Part shown: positions 1-6,776 of the stretch, in pieces
Numbering within the stretch: position 1 is the stretch's first letter
How the letters are laid out: every line of letters starts with the position of its first letter
From: Lentisphaeria bacterium
Lineage (GTDB): Bacteria > Verrucomicrobiota > Lentisphaeria > Victivallales > UBA1829
Direction of reading: 5' to 3'
Assembly: GCA_003526375.1 (NCBI GenBank)
Contig: DPDG01000062.1
Location: 94,000 to 117,294 of the forward strand
DNA: 23,295 nt
Notes under the pieces: generated by a model
Told to the model about the DNA's origin: nothing
The model's input: only the letters and a program-made list of their open reading frames with translations
Databases searched by the model: none
Program-made: the position numbers and the translations under genes

Positions 1-24
1 TATCTCGCTATCTCGCTATCTCGC
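1..24. repeat. Octamer tandem repeat, cut by window edge
   Basis: Three perfect head-to-tail copies of TATCTCGC, followed by a decaying copy (GCTCTCGA). The array runs off the left edge, so its full length is unknown. It starts inside the last codons and stop of the glycerophosphodiesterase gene: the TAG stop (16-18, minus strand) is made of repeat bases. The unit differs by one base from the unit of the 17-copy array at 4521-4656. Confidence 0.85.
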
Positions 25-783
25 GCTCTCGAAGCGGCCGAGTTTTCCGCAGAGAGCCCCGGCACAGTTGCTGGTGATGGAATCCACCCCCATCTTTGCA
101 AACTTTTCCGCCAGCTCAGGAGTATCAATCGTCCAGACGGCAAAGTAGAAACCCGCCTCCTTAACTTTTTGGATATACTCCGGATTCAGGACACTGTCAT
201 TGCAATGGGCATCCACTCCGTCTGCGTTCAATTCCCGCAGCGCGGCAATCATCTCATCGGCATCGGGGTGAAAACCGTCCGGCTTCTCCTCGAATGCGGT
301 CAGCCAGAGAGTCCTGATGTCGGGCATATACTTTTTGCTCAGTTTCACCATGTTGCGGAAGAATGAAATCATGACGATCTGCTCATGGGGAATTCCGGCT
401 TCATCGATCTCGCGCGCCATCGCCTCAAGAAGCGCGGGATCATCCTGTTTGACCTCCACATAAAAAGTCCGGTCCGCACCGAGGGTCTTCAACGCCTCGG
501 CAAATTTCGGGATACGCTCCACAGGATAATCCTTCTTTCCGTTCCAGACATTGATCTTTTCCAGTTCTGCAAAAGGAGTTCCGGGTATTTCCGCCTTCAC
601 AACTCCCTGCGAAGTACGTTCCGTATGGCTGTCATGCGCGCAGACAACCACTTTGTCGGAAGTGAAATAGATATCACACTCCATACCATCCACATCCCTT
701 GCAGAAGAAAGTTTGAATGCACTCAATGTATTTTCCGGCGCATCAATCGACTCACCACGATGGGAAATCCATGCAATACTCAT
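16..783 (-). CDS. Glycerophosphodiester phosphodiesterase family protein
   Basis: A 255-residue protein predicted to hydrolyse glycerophosphodiesters to glycerol-3-phosphate and an alcohol. Family motifs are visible: HRG at 8-10, ENT at 17-19, the acidic metal ligands in MECD (E35, D37), and the second catalytic histidine in AHDSHTERTS (H50). The C-terminal half keeps the TIM-barrel pattern, with EVKQ near 110 and VWTID near 218. There is no signal peptide, so it should be cytoplasmic (UgpQ-like). The ATG at 783 follows a weak purine stretch (GGGG about 9 bases upstream). It is the last gene on the minus strand here and is separated from the SGNH gene upstream by a terminator, so it probably has its own promoter. 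The last residues (ESAR) are coded by decayed repeat sequence. Family assignment is firm; the substrate is unknown. Confidence 0.9.
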   Translation of the reverse strand: MSIAWISHRGESIDAPENTLSAFKLSSARDVDGMECDIYFTSDKVVVCAHDSHTERTSQGVVKAEIPGTPFAELEKINVWNGKKDYPVERIPKFAEALKTLGADRTFYVEVKQDDPALLEAMAREIDEAGIPHEQIVMISFFRNMVKLSKKYMPDIRTLWLTAFEEKPDGFHPDADEMIAALRELNADGVDAHCNDSVLNPEYIQKVKEAGFYFAVWTIDTPELAEKFAKMGVDSITSNCAGALCGKLGRFESAR

Positions 784-801
784 AGCAACAACCCCGTTGT
801 T

Positions 802-818
802 TAGTTAACAGTTTACTA
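802..818 (-). promoter_or_regulatory. Imperfect dyad upstream of the phosphodiesterase gene
   Basis: TAGTTAAC-A-GTTTACTA is a 17-bp inverted repeat with 7 of 8 arm bases matching, ending about 20 bases before the start codon. A TTGACT (842-847, minus strand) upstream could be a -35 element, but the -10 element is not clear. Size and placement fit a repressor operator. The core AACAGTTTA recurs in the ROK kinase promoter at 4417-4425. Confidence 0.3.
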
Positions 819-860
819 TAAATTATCATTCAAGATTACAAAGTCAATACAAAGAACCGG

Positions 861-902
861 AAAAAACAAAAAAAGTGTGAAGCTTGCCCTGCCCCACACT
901 TT
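861..902 (-). terminator. Rho-independent terminator after the SGNH gene
   Basis: Read on the minus strand there is a perfect 8-bp stem (AAAGTGTG, 895-902, with CACACTTT, 872-879) and a 15-base loop, running straight into a T-rich tract. It lies 28 bases past the stop codon of the SGNH hydrolase gene and separates that operon from the phosphodiesterase gene. Confidence 0.75.
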
Positions 903-929
903 ATGAAAGATGCAACCAAATCAGAAAAT

Positions 930-1781
930 TTATCTGGCTTGCGCGTCTTTTTTCGCCAGTCCGGTCACATAATCAGGCACGGACTTGTTCACCTTGAACG
1001 CCTTTTCGGAAAGGGTCTTGTATTCTTTGACCGTCAGGCGCATGAACCCCTGCGGAAATGTCTTTTTATCCCAGACGGCCTCCGCTTTTGCAATCTGTTC
1101 CCCGTTCAGCCCGAATGCGCGGAGAATCCCCTCCGCCATCATGATATTTCCGAGCACATTCATATGAACGCCGTCCACCGTCAGCAGATTGCCCTTGATC
1201 TTCGGATGTTTCGCCTTGATTTCGGCAATCTGCTTCTGCATATCGGCGTTCAGATCAACAAGAACACAGTTTTTCTCTTTGGCGAGTGAACGCAGAAAAT
1301 CATTATAGGCGGCAAGCTTTCTGTTGTTGGCATGGTCCGGATTTTCATAAATCATCGTCGAGGTGAGAATGTAAACTTTAATGCCCGCCGCCTGCGCCTT
1401 GTCCACGATCTCCGTGATGTTCTTCCTGTAATCTTCCAGAGAAACGCCGCGCCTGCCGTGCCACACATCGTTCACGCCGCAGCTCAAAGTCATGATCTGC
1501 GGTTTCTTTTTGAGAACGTCCCTCTCCAGACGCGCCAGCATCTGATTGGACTTATGCCCGCTGATTCCTGCCGGAATCTTGACTGCTTTGATTCCATTGG
1601 CTTCCAGCGCCGACATGACCAGATTGATGTAACCGGACTCCCAGTTGCCCTGCTGGGTGATCGAATCCCCGAGGAACGCAATTTTTTCACCGCTCTTAAC
1701 CGTGATCTGCGCCGACAGCGCGGACGCCGACAGCAGGAGAGCTCCGCAGAGCACCACATGCAACGATTTCATCTTGAACAT
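930..1781 (-). CDS. Secreted SGNH/GDSL hydrolase (canonical order)
   Basis: A 283-residue SGNH-fold hydrolase, probably an esterase acting outside the cytoplasm. It begins with a signal peptide (hydrophobic stretch about 6-21, then ALSAQ). The blocks are in the usual order: block I FLGDSITQQG (Ser40), block II AGISG (Gly72), block III GVND (Asn104) and block V DGVHMN (Asp203, His206). An upstream in-frame GTG exists at 1790, but AGGAG sits 8 bases before the ATG at 1781, so the ATG is preferred. The gene starts 37 bases after the comM-like stop and has the same orientation as the ROK and comM genes, so the three are probably one transcript ending at the terminator at 861-902. Substrate unknown; acetylated sugars are a reasonable guess from the neighbouring kinase. 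Confidence 0.88.
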   Translation of the reverse strand: MFKMKSLHVVLCGALLLSASALSAQITVKSGEKIAFLGDSITQQGNWESGYINLVMSALEANGIKAVKIPAGISGHKSNQMLARLERDVLKKKPQIMTLSCGVNDVWHGRRGVSLEDYRKNITEIVDKAQAAGIKVYILTSTMIYENPDHANNRKLAAYNDFLRSLAKEKNCVLVDLNADMQKQIAEIKAKHPKIKGNLLTVDGVHMNVLGNIMMAEGILRAFGLNGEQIAKAEAVWDKKTFPQGFMRLTVKEYKTLSEKAFKVNKSVPDYVTGLAKKDAQAR

Positions 1782-1818
1782 TTCGTACACTCCTTATGTT
1801 ATGGGTTGACAAGTTATA

Positions 1819-3360
1819 TCAGTTCCGGCGATCCAACGCACGGTATCCGATCGCTTCAAAAATATGTTCGCGTTTCAGATCCTCGCTTCCGGCAAGGTCG
1901 GCAATCGTGCGCGAAACGCGCAGAATACGGTCATAGGCACGCGCGCTCAAGCCGAATTCATGAATCGCATGGCGCAGAATCGTCTCCGTCGTGACATCCA
2001 GCCGGCAGAATTTCAGGATATGCGCGGATTCCATCTGCGCATTGCAGGTCAACTTCGGAGAACGCCCGAAGCGCGCAGTCTGAATTTTCCGGGCGGCAAT
2101 CACCCGCTCGCGGATCGTTCTGCTGCTCTCGGAACAGTTCTTGCTCAGAAGTTCGTCGTCGGTCAATGCGGCAAGTTCCACGTGCAGATCAATGCGGTCC
2201 AGAAGCGGACCGGAAATCTTCGCACGGTAATTCTGAATCTGCATCTGACGGCAGCGGCAGACATGCAGGCGGTCGCCGAGGTGTCCGCACGGACACGGAT
2301 TCATCGCGGCGATCAACATGAAGCGCGAGGGAAACGTATAACTCCCGGATGCACGCGAAATGGTCACGGTTCCGCTTTCGATCGGCTGCCGGAGCACCTC
2401 AAGGACACTGCGCTTGAACTCCGGAAGCTCATCCAGAAACAGGACTCCGTTATGCGCGAGGCTGATTTCGCCGGGTCCGGGATTTGTGCCTCCGCCGATG
2501 AGTCCGGCGTCACTGACCGTATGATGAGGCGAACGGAAGGGGCGTGTCTTCAGGAGCGGGGAATCGGAAGGCAGAAGCCCGAGAATACTGTGAATCCGGC
2601 TCGTCTCAAGCGTCTCATTCTCGGTCATCGGCGGGAGAATCCCCGGCAGACGCTTTGCAAGCATCGACTTGCCGCTTCCGGGAGGCCCGACGAACAGGAC
2701 ATGATGCCCGCCCGCCGCGGCAATCTCCAGCGCACGCTTTGCGGCGGTCTGTCCTTTGACATCGGAAAAATCCGGGATATTGTCCCAGTCCGGCTCTGCA
2801 AAAAGCTGTTCCGTCGCGGAGGCATCCAGAGGAAGCGCCTCGCCTTTCAGAGCGGCGACAGCCTCCGGCAGAGAACCGACCGGATATACTTTCAATCTGG
2901 AAGCGGCGACGACCGCCTCGGAAACATTCTGTGCGGGGACAATCAGTTTCGCAACCCGTTTGAATTCACGCGCCATCAATGCGGCGGAAAGAACACCGCG
3001 CACAGGACGCACCATGCCATCCAATGCAAGCTCGCCGAGAACCATGGCATCGCCCAGAGCCGCCGGCTCAAGCTGTCCCGTTGCGGCAATCAGCCCGAGC
3101 GCAATCGGCAGATCGAATCCCGCGCCCTCTTTCTTGATGTCGGCGGGAGCAAGATTTACAAGCGTCGCGCCGGAAGGATGATTGTAACCGCAGGAATAGA
3201 GCGCGGAACGGATGCGCTCACGGCTTTCGCGGACCGCCGCATCGGGCAGTCCGACAATCGAAACAAAATCCTGCTCACCGCGTCCGGAGGCGTTGACCTC
3301 CACTTCAAGCGGCAGCGCCTCAATTCCGGTCAGCGCCGCGGAATAGGTCTTGGTGAGCAT
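1819..3360 (-). CDS. comM: YifB/ComM family Mg-chelatase-like AAA+ ATPase
   Basis: A 513-residue protein, normal for ComM/YifB, a hexameric helicase-like AAA+ protein that promotes branch migration during transformation in species where it has been studied. Order: N-terminal S5-like domain (about 1-180), AAA+ core with Walker A GPPGSGKS (225-232), Walker B VLFLDE (306-311), zinc-type cysteines in NPCPCG (354-359) and VCRC (367-370), sensor region GPLLDRIDLHVE (384-395), then a Mg-chelatase C-terminal domain ending ALDRRN. A longer in-frame start exists, but GGAGG 8 bases before the ATG at 3360 and homology to the usual MLTKTYS-type start settle it. It starts 14 bases after the ROK stop and is probably co-transcribed. 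Family assignment is secure; a role in DNA uptake in this organism is inferred only. Confidence 0.92.
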   Translation of the reverse strand: MLTKTYSAALTGIEALPLEVEVNASGRGEQDFVSIVGLPDAAVRESRERIRSALYSCGYNHPSGATLVNLAPADIKKEGAGFDLPIALGLIAATGQLEPAALGDAMVLGELALDGMVRPVRGVLSAALMAREFKRVAKLIVPAQNVSEAVVAASRLKVYPVGSLPEAVAALKGEALPLDASATEQLFAEPDWDNIPDFSDVKGQTAAKRALEIAAAGGHHVLFVGPPGSGKSMLAKRLPGILPPMTENETLETSRIHSILGLLPSDSPLLKTRPFRSPHHTVSDAGLIGGGTNPGPGEISLAHNGVLFLDELPEFKRSVLEVLRQPIESGTVTISRASGSYTFPSRFMLIAAMNPCPCGHLGDRLHVCRCRQMQIQNYRAKISGPLLDRIDLHVELAALTDDELLSKNCSESSRTIRERVIAARKIQTARFGRSPKLTCNAQMESAHILKFCRLDVTTETILRHAIHEFGLSARAYDRILRVSRTIADLAGSEDLKREHIFEAIGYRALDRRN

Positions 3361-3374
3361 CGGGCGGCCTCCGC

Positions 3375-4358
3375 TTATGCGCGTTTGCCGAGCAGGAAAT
3401 ACATCGCGGCGGCAGCTCCGGCATAATATCCCATATCGCGGCGGAGCTCGCTCGAAACAATCTCGCACTGCGCCAGAGTCTCCGCCCATGCGAAGCGCGG
3501 CAGATACTTTCTGATCGGCTCGGTATAAAGTTCACCGATCGCCCAGCCGAATGTGCCGAGAATCAGGCGTTTCGGGTTGAAAGTGTTCATGAGCATCCCG
3601 AAGGCCTGGGCATTGCGCAGGGCAATTTCCTCCCAGATTTCCAAAGCCAGCGCATCGTTTGCGCGCACTGCTTTTTCCAGCGCGATCATGTCAATATTCT
3701 CAACCTTGCCGCCGGCGAACTGCACAATCGGATGATCCGGCTGATCCTTCAAAAGCCTTTGAATGTAAAGCGCAACGGAGCGCCCGCCGCAATAAGCTTC
3801 ATAACAGCCGTGATGACCACAGCCGCAGAGGCGCCCGTCATTCGCCTCAATGACAACATGTCCGACCTCTCCGCCGTAGAAACCGGTTCCGCGGACCAGA
3901 GTATCATTGGTCACGATACCGCCGCCGATACCGGTGCTCATCGTCAGATAGATAAAATCATGGCATCCCCTGCCCGCGCCGAAAAACCATTCGGCAAGTG
4001 CGGCGCAATTCGCATCATTCTCGAAACACCCTTTGATCTGAAGCTCATTTTCAAGATAGGATTGAATCGGCACATTGCGCCAGTGCACATTGTTGGTCGG
4101 GGCGGTCAGGACTCCATTGGCGATGTCCGCCGGTCCCGGCGCGGAAATGCCGAACCCCTTGACGTCACTCATTTTCAGCCCGGCATCGGCAACAAGCCTG
4201 CGCCCTTTTTCAGCCATCTGCGGAAGAATATCTTCCGGATAAGTATCCTTGTTTTCGATTCTGTCCTTGCCCAGAATTTTTCCGTCCGAGGAAGCCAGAC
4301 CGATTCCAAGTTTGGTTCCGCCGACGTCATATCCCAATATGATTTCATTTTCAGCCAT
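3375..4358 (-). CDS. ROK family sugar kinase (glucokinase-like)
   Basis: A 327-residue ROK kinase without the N-terminal helix-turn-helix of ROK repressors, so it is an enzyme that phosphorylates a hexose or amino sugar with ATP. Visible motifs: phosphate loop DVGGTK (11-16), FENDANCAA with the catalytic base Asp115, GGEVGH (162-167) with a zinc-binding His, and the zinc cluster CGCGHHGC (178-185) followed by YEAYCGG. The ATG at 4358 has GAGG 6 bases upstream. It heads the ROK > comM > SGNH operon and has a good promoter at 4403-4430. Substrate specificity cannot be read; glucose, N-acetylglucosamine and N-acetylmannosamine are all possible. Confidence 0.92.
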   Translation of the reverse strand: MAENEIILGYDVGGTKLGIGLASSDGKILGKDRIENKDTYPEDILPQMAEKGRRLVADAGLKMSDVKGFGISAPGPADIANGVLTAPTNNVHWRNVPIQSYLENELQIKGCFENDANCAALAEWFFGAGRGCHDFIYLTMSTGIGGGIVTNDTLVRGTGFYGGEVGHVVIEANDGRLCGCGHHGCYEAYCGGRSVALYIQRLLKDQPDHPIVQFAGGKVENIDMIALEKAVRANDALALEIWEEIALRNAQAFGMLMNTFNPKRLILGTFGWAIGELYTEPIRKYLPRFAWAETLAQCEIVSSELRRDMGYYAGAAAAMYFLLGKRA

Positions 4359-4402
4359 GATAGCCTCATACTCCGAAAGTTAAAAATATTTATAAACTAT
4401 GA

Positions 4403-4430
4403 AATATAGATTGAAAAACAGTTTAGTCAA
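4403..4430 (-). promoter_or_regulatory. Sigma-70-type promoter for the ROK-comM-SGNH operon
   Basis: On the minus strand, TTGACT (4425-4430) and TATATT (4403-4408) are separated by 16 bases and lie 45-72 bases before the ATG. The spacer contains AACAGTTTA (plus-strand reading, 4417-4425), also present upstream of the phosphodiesterase gene, in the position where a repressor would block the polymerase. Confidence 0.55.
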
Positions 4431-4520
4431 GAATGACAGACCGATTTCACGGTCTTTTTCGCCTGATTTTTGAGAAAAGCCAAAATTGGCAAATCTTTCT
4501 GATCTGAAAGGATCAACCTC

Positions 4521-4656
4521 ATCTCGCAACTTCGCAATCTCGCAATCTCGCAATCTCGCAATCTCGCAATCTCGCAATCTCGCAATCTCGCAACTTCGCA
4601 ATCTCGCAATCTCGCAATCTCGCAATCTCGCAATCTCGCAATCTCGCAATCTCGCA
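4521..4656. repeat. 17-copy octamer tandem array
   Basis: Seventeen contiguous 8-bp units, fifteen ATCTCGCA and two ACTTCGCA (units 2 and 10, at 4529-4536 and 4593-4600, exactly 64 bp apart), then a degenerate unit ATCTCACC at 4657-4664 that includes the Sel1 stop codon. The unit contains no stop in any of the six frames, so it creates long artificial reading frames with an 8-residue period. It differs by one base from the unit at 1-24. Confidence 0.95.
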
Positions 4657-4659
4657 ATC

Positions 4660-5922
4660 TCACCACTGTGTATAGCGGGAGGTTTCCAGCATCCGCGCGG
4701 CGATGACATCTCCGTTCTGCGCCGCTTTCATGAGCCATTCCTGCGCTTTCACGAGATTCTTGTCAACCCCTGTCCCCTCGGCATAACAGACCGCCACCCG
4801 GCGCTGAGCCGCGGGATCCTGCCTCTGCGCCGCCTGCATGAACCAGTAAAACGCCGCATATAAGTCCTTGTTCAGTCCGTTTCCCTCGGCAAACATTGTC
4901 GCAAGGTTGTACTGCGCACGCGGATATCCCAATCGCGCCGCCTCAAAGAAATATTGCGCGGCAAGCGGTTTGTCCGCTTTCTGCCCGATACCTTCAAAAT
5001 AGATCAGTCCAAGCTTGAAAAGAGCCTGCACACAATGCTGATCCGCCGATTTCTGATACCACTGCATCGCCTCTTTCATGGTCTCCGCAGACGGTTTGCC
5101 GCCGGAAAGCGATTCCGCGTATTTGAACTGTCCCATCGGGTGCCCCAGCAGAGCCGCCTCTTTGTAAAGCTGCGCAGCCTTCTTTTTATCGCCTTTGACG
5201 ATTCGCCCGTATTCATAGAGGAACCCAAGTTTTGCTTTCGCCTCGGCATCTCCGAGCTGCGAGGCACGGGAAAGCAGCTGAATCATCCGGTCGGGATCGC
5301 TGGCGCAGCCGAAGCCGCCGTAATAACAGTCCGCAAGCATACGCAGTGCGGAGGGATCATATTTCCCGCGGGCAGTCACTTTCGTAAGGATTGAAAATGC
5401 GCGCGCTTTTTCGGCAAGCGGGGAATCACGGCGCAGGAGATAAGCGGCAAGATCCAGTTCTGCCGCCTCGAATTCCTGTGCGGTCAACTGTTCCAGAATC
5501 TCAAGCGCACCCGCCTGGGACGGCCGCAGGAGAACCTTGCCGTCCTTGCTGAAAATACCCGTCGCCAACAGACGCGAACAGCTGTAAAGGGCGGGTTTGA
5601 ACTTCCGGTCCGCCGCTTTGCGGTACCACTGATAGGCGGAAAAAAGATCCTTTTCCGTCCCGCGCCCCGTCTCCAGACAATGCGCGTAATTGAACTGCGC
5701 TTCCGGAATGCCTCCTTCGGCGGCTTTGCGGAACCAATGCGCCGCAAGCGTGAAATTCTGTTTGCGGTTCTCGCCGTAGAAATACTCATTGCCGAGAAAA
5801 AAACACGACTCCAGATTCCCGTTCTGCGCTTCGGCCCGCAATTTGTCCTCCGGCTCCTCCTGACCGCAAAGCGGCGCAAGAAAAAGAGCCGTCAAGAAAA
5901 TAAAAGCATATTTGAATTTCAT
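4660..5922 (-). CDS. Secreted Sel1-like repeat protein
   Basis: A 420-residue protein with a signal peptide (hydrophobic about 4-18, ending LAPLCGQ) followed by at least eight Sel1-like repeats of about 36 residues, each with the pattern A..LG..Y..G.G...D...A..W...AA..G. Such alpha-solenoid proteins act as protein-protein scaffolds; no catalytic motif is present. A cysteine near the cleavage site could make it a lipoprotein, but LAPLC is a poor lipobox. Start: ATG at 5922 with AGGA 7 bases upstream. The last residues RYTQW run directly into the octamer array, whose first degenerate unit provides the TGA stop. It has no clear operon partner: the upstream neighbour glnK is divergent, and the ROK gene downstream has its own promoter. 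Confidence 0.9.
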   Translation of the reverse strand: MKFKYAFIFLTALFLAPLCGQEEPEDKLRAEAQNGNLESCFFLGNEYFYGENRKQNFTLAAHWFRKAAEGGIPEAQFNYAHCLETGRGTEKDLFSAYQWYRKAADRKFKPALYSCSRLLATGIFSKDGKVLLRPSQAGALEILEQLTAQEFEAAELDLAAYLLRRDSPLAEKARAFSILTKVTARGKYDPSALRMLADCYYGGFGCASDPDRMIQLLSRASQLGDAEAKAKLGFLYEYGRIVKGDKKKAAQLYKEAALLGHPMGQFKYAESLSGGKPSAETMKEAMQWYQKSADQHCVQALFKLGLIYFEGIGQKADKPLAAQYFFEAARLGYPRAQYNLATMFAEGNGLNKDLYAAFYWFMQAAQRQDPAAQRRVAVCYAEGTGVDKNLVKAQEWLMKAAQNGDVIAARMLETSRYTQW

Positions 5923-6278
5923 AGATGTTCCTTATGATGGATGCCCCGCACACTCCGGCAATAAAACAGATGCTGTCTGCCGTCTTCGGCGGGAAAATTC
6001 ACATTCGGCCATGATTCTCCTGATAATATAACCTCCAAACATCACGAATGCCAGCCAGGACGGGATTTTCCGTTGAATCCTACATTTTTTTCATGCTTTT
6101 TTCTTAAAAGTTACAAAAATGTATCGATTTCGTTTTACTGCATATCCGTCTGTTTCATGCAATAACATATTTATTTTCAAGACATTGCAACTCCGTCAAA
6201 AAAGTTGGCACGTCTTTTGCTTTAAGAGGATGCATAAAATTCAGGACCTGATAAAAATGTTACAAGGAGGAGGTATTA
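5923..6278. other. Divergent regulatory region between the Sel1 gene and glnK
   Basis: A 356-base, AT-rich region that must hold the promoters of both the Sel1 gene (minus) and glnK-amtB (plus). The plus side has a clear sigma-54 promoter at 6205-6221. Upstream of it, TTTCATGC occurs twice (6089-6096 and 6153-6160, 64 bases apart), and TGCAT/ATGCA arms occur at 6139-6161. These are candidate activator sites, not proven. On the minus side only a weak TATATT/TATTAT (6023-6030) is visible. No gene is seen. Confidence 0.6.
6205..6221 (+). promoter_or_regulatory. Sigma-54 (RpoN) promoter of glnK-amtB
   Basis: TTGGCAC-GTCTT-TTGCT matches the -24/-12 consensus TGGCAC-N5-TTGCW exactly, with GG at 6207-6208 and GC at 6219-6220. 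The expected start of transcription is about 6231, giving a leader of about 45 bases before glnK. Nitrogen control through RpoN and an NtrC-like activator is the usual arrangement for glnK-amtB; the activator gene is not in this window. Confidence 0.85.
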
Positions 6279-6620
6279 ATGAAACTGATTATCGCCTACA
6301 TCAAACCGGAAAGGCTGAATGCCGTGAAGCAGGAACTTTATGCAAGGGAAATCTTCAAGATTTCCGTTACCAATGCGCTCGGGTGCGGACAGCAGAAAGG
6401 ATACGTCTCCACTTACCGCGGTTCGGAAGTGGAAGTGAATCTTCATAAGAAAGTGCGTCTGGCAATCGGCGTAAACGACGAATTTGTGGAGAAGACCGTG
6501 GAAGGCATCATCGCCGGAGCGCGAACCGGATACATCGGAGACGGCAAGATCTTCGTTCTCCCGATGGAGGAATGTATCCGGATCAGAACCGGAGAACGGG
6601 GCAGAGACGCCATCGGATGA
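6279..6620 (+). CDS. glnK: PII nitrogen regulatory protein (GlnK/GlnB type)
   Basis: A 113-residue PII signal protein, a trimer that senses ATP/ADP and 2-oxoglutarate and blocks AmtB by inserting its T-loop. Seen: the T-loop region GCGQQKG (35-41) and YRGSEVEV (46-53), the B-loop TGYIGDGKIFV, and the C-terminal signature RTGERGRDAI. Residue 51, the tyrosine that GlnD uridylylates in proteobacterial PII, is valine here; the same is seen in Clostridia-type PII proteins. Control therefore probably relies on effector binding alone. A very strong ribosome site (AAGGAGGAGG) precedes the ATG at 6279. It is followed by amtB 156 bases downstream, with the heptamer array between them. Named glnK because of its linkage to amtB. 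Confidence 0.95.
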   Translation: MKLIIAYIKPERLNAVKQELYAREIFKISVTNALGCGQQKGYVSTYRGSEVEVNLHKKVRLAIGVNDEFVEKTVEGIIAGARTGYIGDGKIFVLPMEECIRIRTGERGRDAIG

Positions 6621-6680
6621 AACTCAAAGGAGAGCGGAAAGTGAAGAAGTGAAAACTCAACCGCACCTCCCGTCTCCGGC

Positions 6681-6757
6681 AACTCATAACTCATAACTCT
6701 TAACTCATAACTCTTAACTCATAACTCTTAACTCTTAACTCATAACTCTTAACTCTT
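6681..6757. repeat. 11-copy heptamer tandem array between glnK and amtB
   Basis: Eleven contiguous 7-bp units AACTCWT. With A for AACTCAT and T for AACTCTT, the order is A A T A T A T T A T T, so there is a higher-order alternation of 14 and 21 bp. It begins 60 bases after the glnK stop and ends about 9 bases before the amtB ribosome site (GAGG, about 6768-6771). It lies within the presumed glnK-amtB transcript. Confidence 0.93.
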
Positions 6758-6776
6758 AACTGAATTTGAGGTTTGC

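Larger units (their letters stand above)
4359..4659. other. Intergenic region upstream of the ROK kinase
   Basis: About 300 bases between the Sel1 stop and the ROK start. It holds the ROK promoter (4403-4430), a dyad AGACCG-N6-CGGTCT (4438-4455) that on the plus strand is followed by TTTTT and could be either a terminator for plus-strand reads or a protein site just upstream of the -35, a 12-bp palindrome GCCAAAATTGGC (4479-4490), and the octamer array (4521-4656). No gene is seen. Confidence 0.7.

Noticed and set aside
1864..3426. 520-codon open frame on the plus strand
   Set aside because: Antisense to the comM-like gene, with no recognisable domain and no ribosome site.
4521..4656. Possible CRISPR array
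   Set aside because: Units are 8 bp and contiguous without spacers, so this is a simple tandem repeat.
4380..4863. Three open frames with an 8-residue repeat (RLRDCEIA or ISQSRNLA) on both strands
   Set aside because: They arise because the octamer array has no stop codon in any frame; they have no independent coding evidence.
6617..6652. 11-codon frame (MKLKGERKVKK) overlapping the glnK stop by ATGA
   Set aside because: Too short to judge, and the purine-rich sequence looks like ordinary spacer; no sign of conservation can be seen from one sequence.
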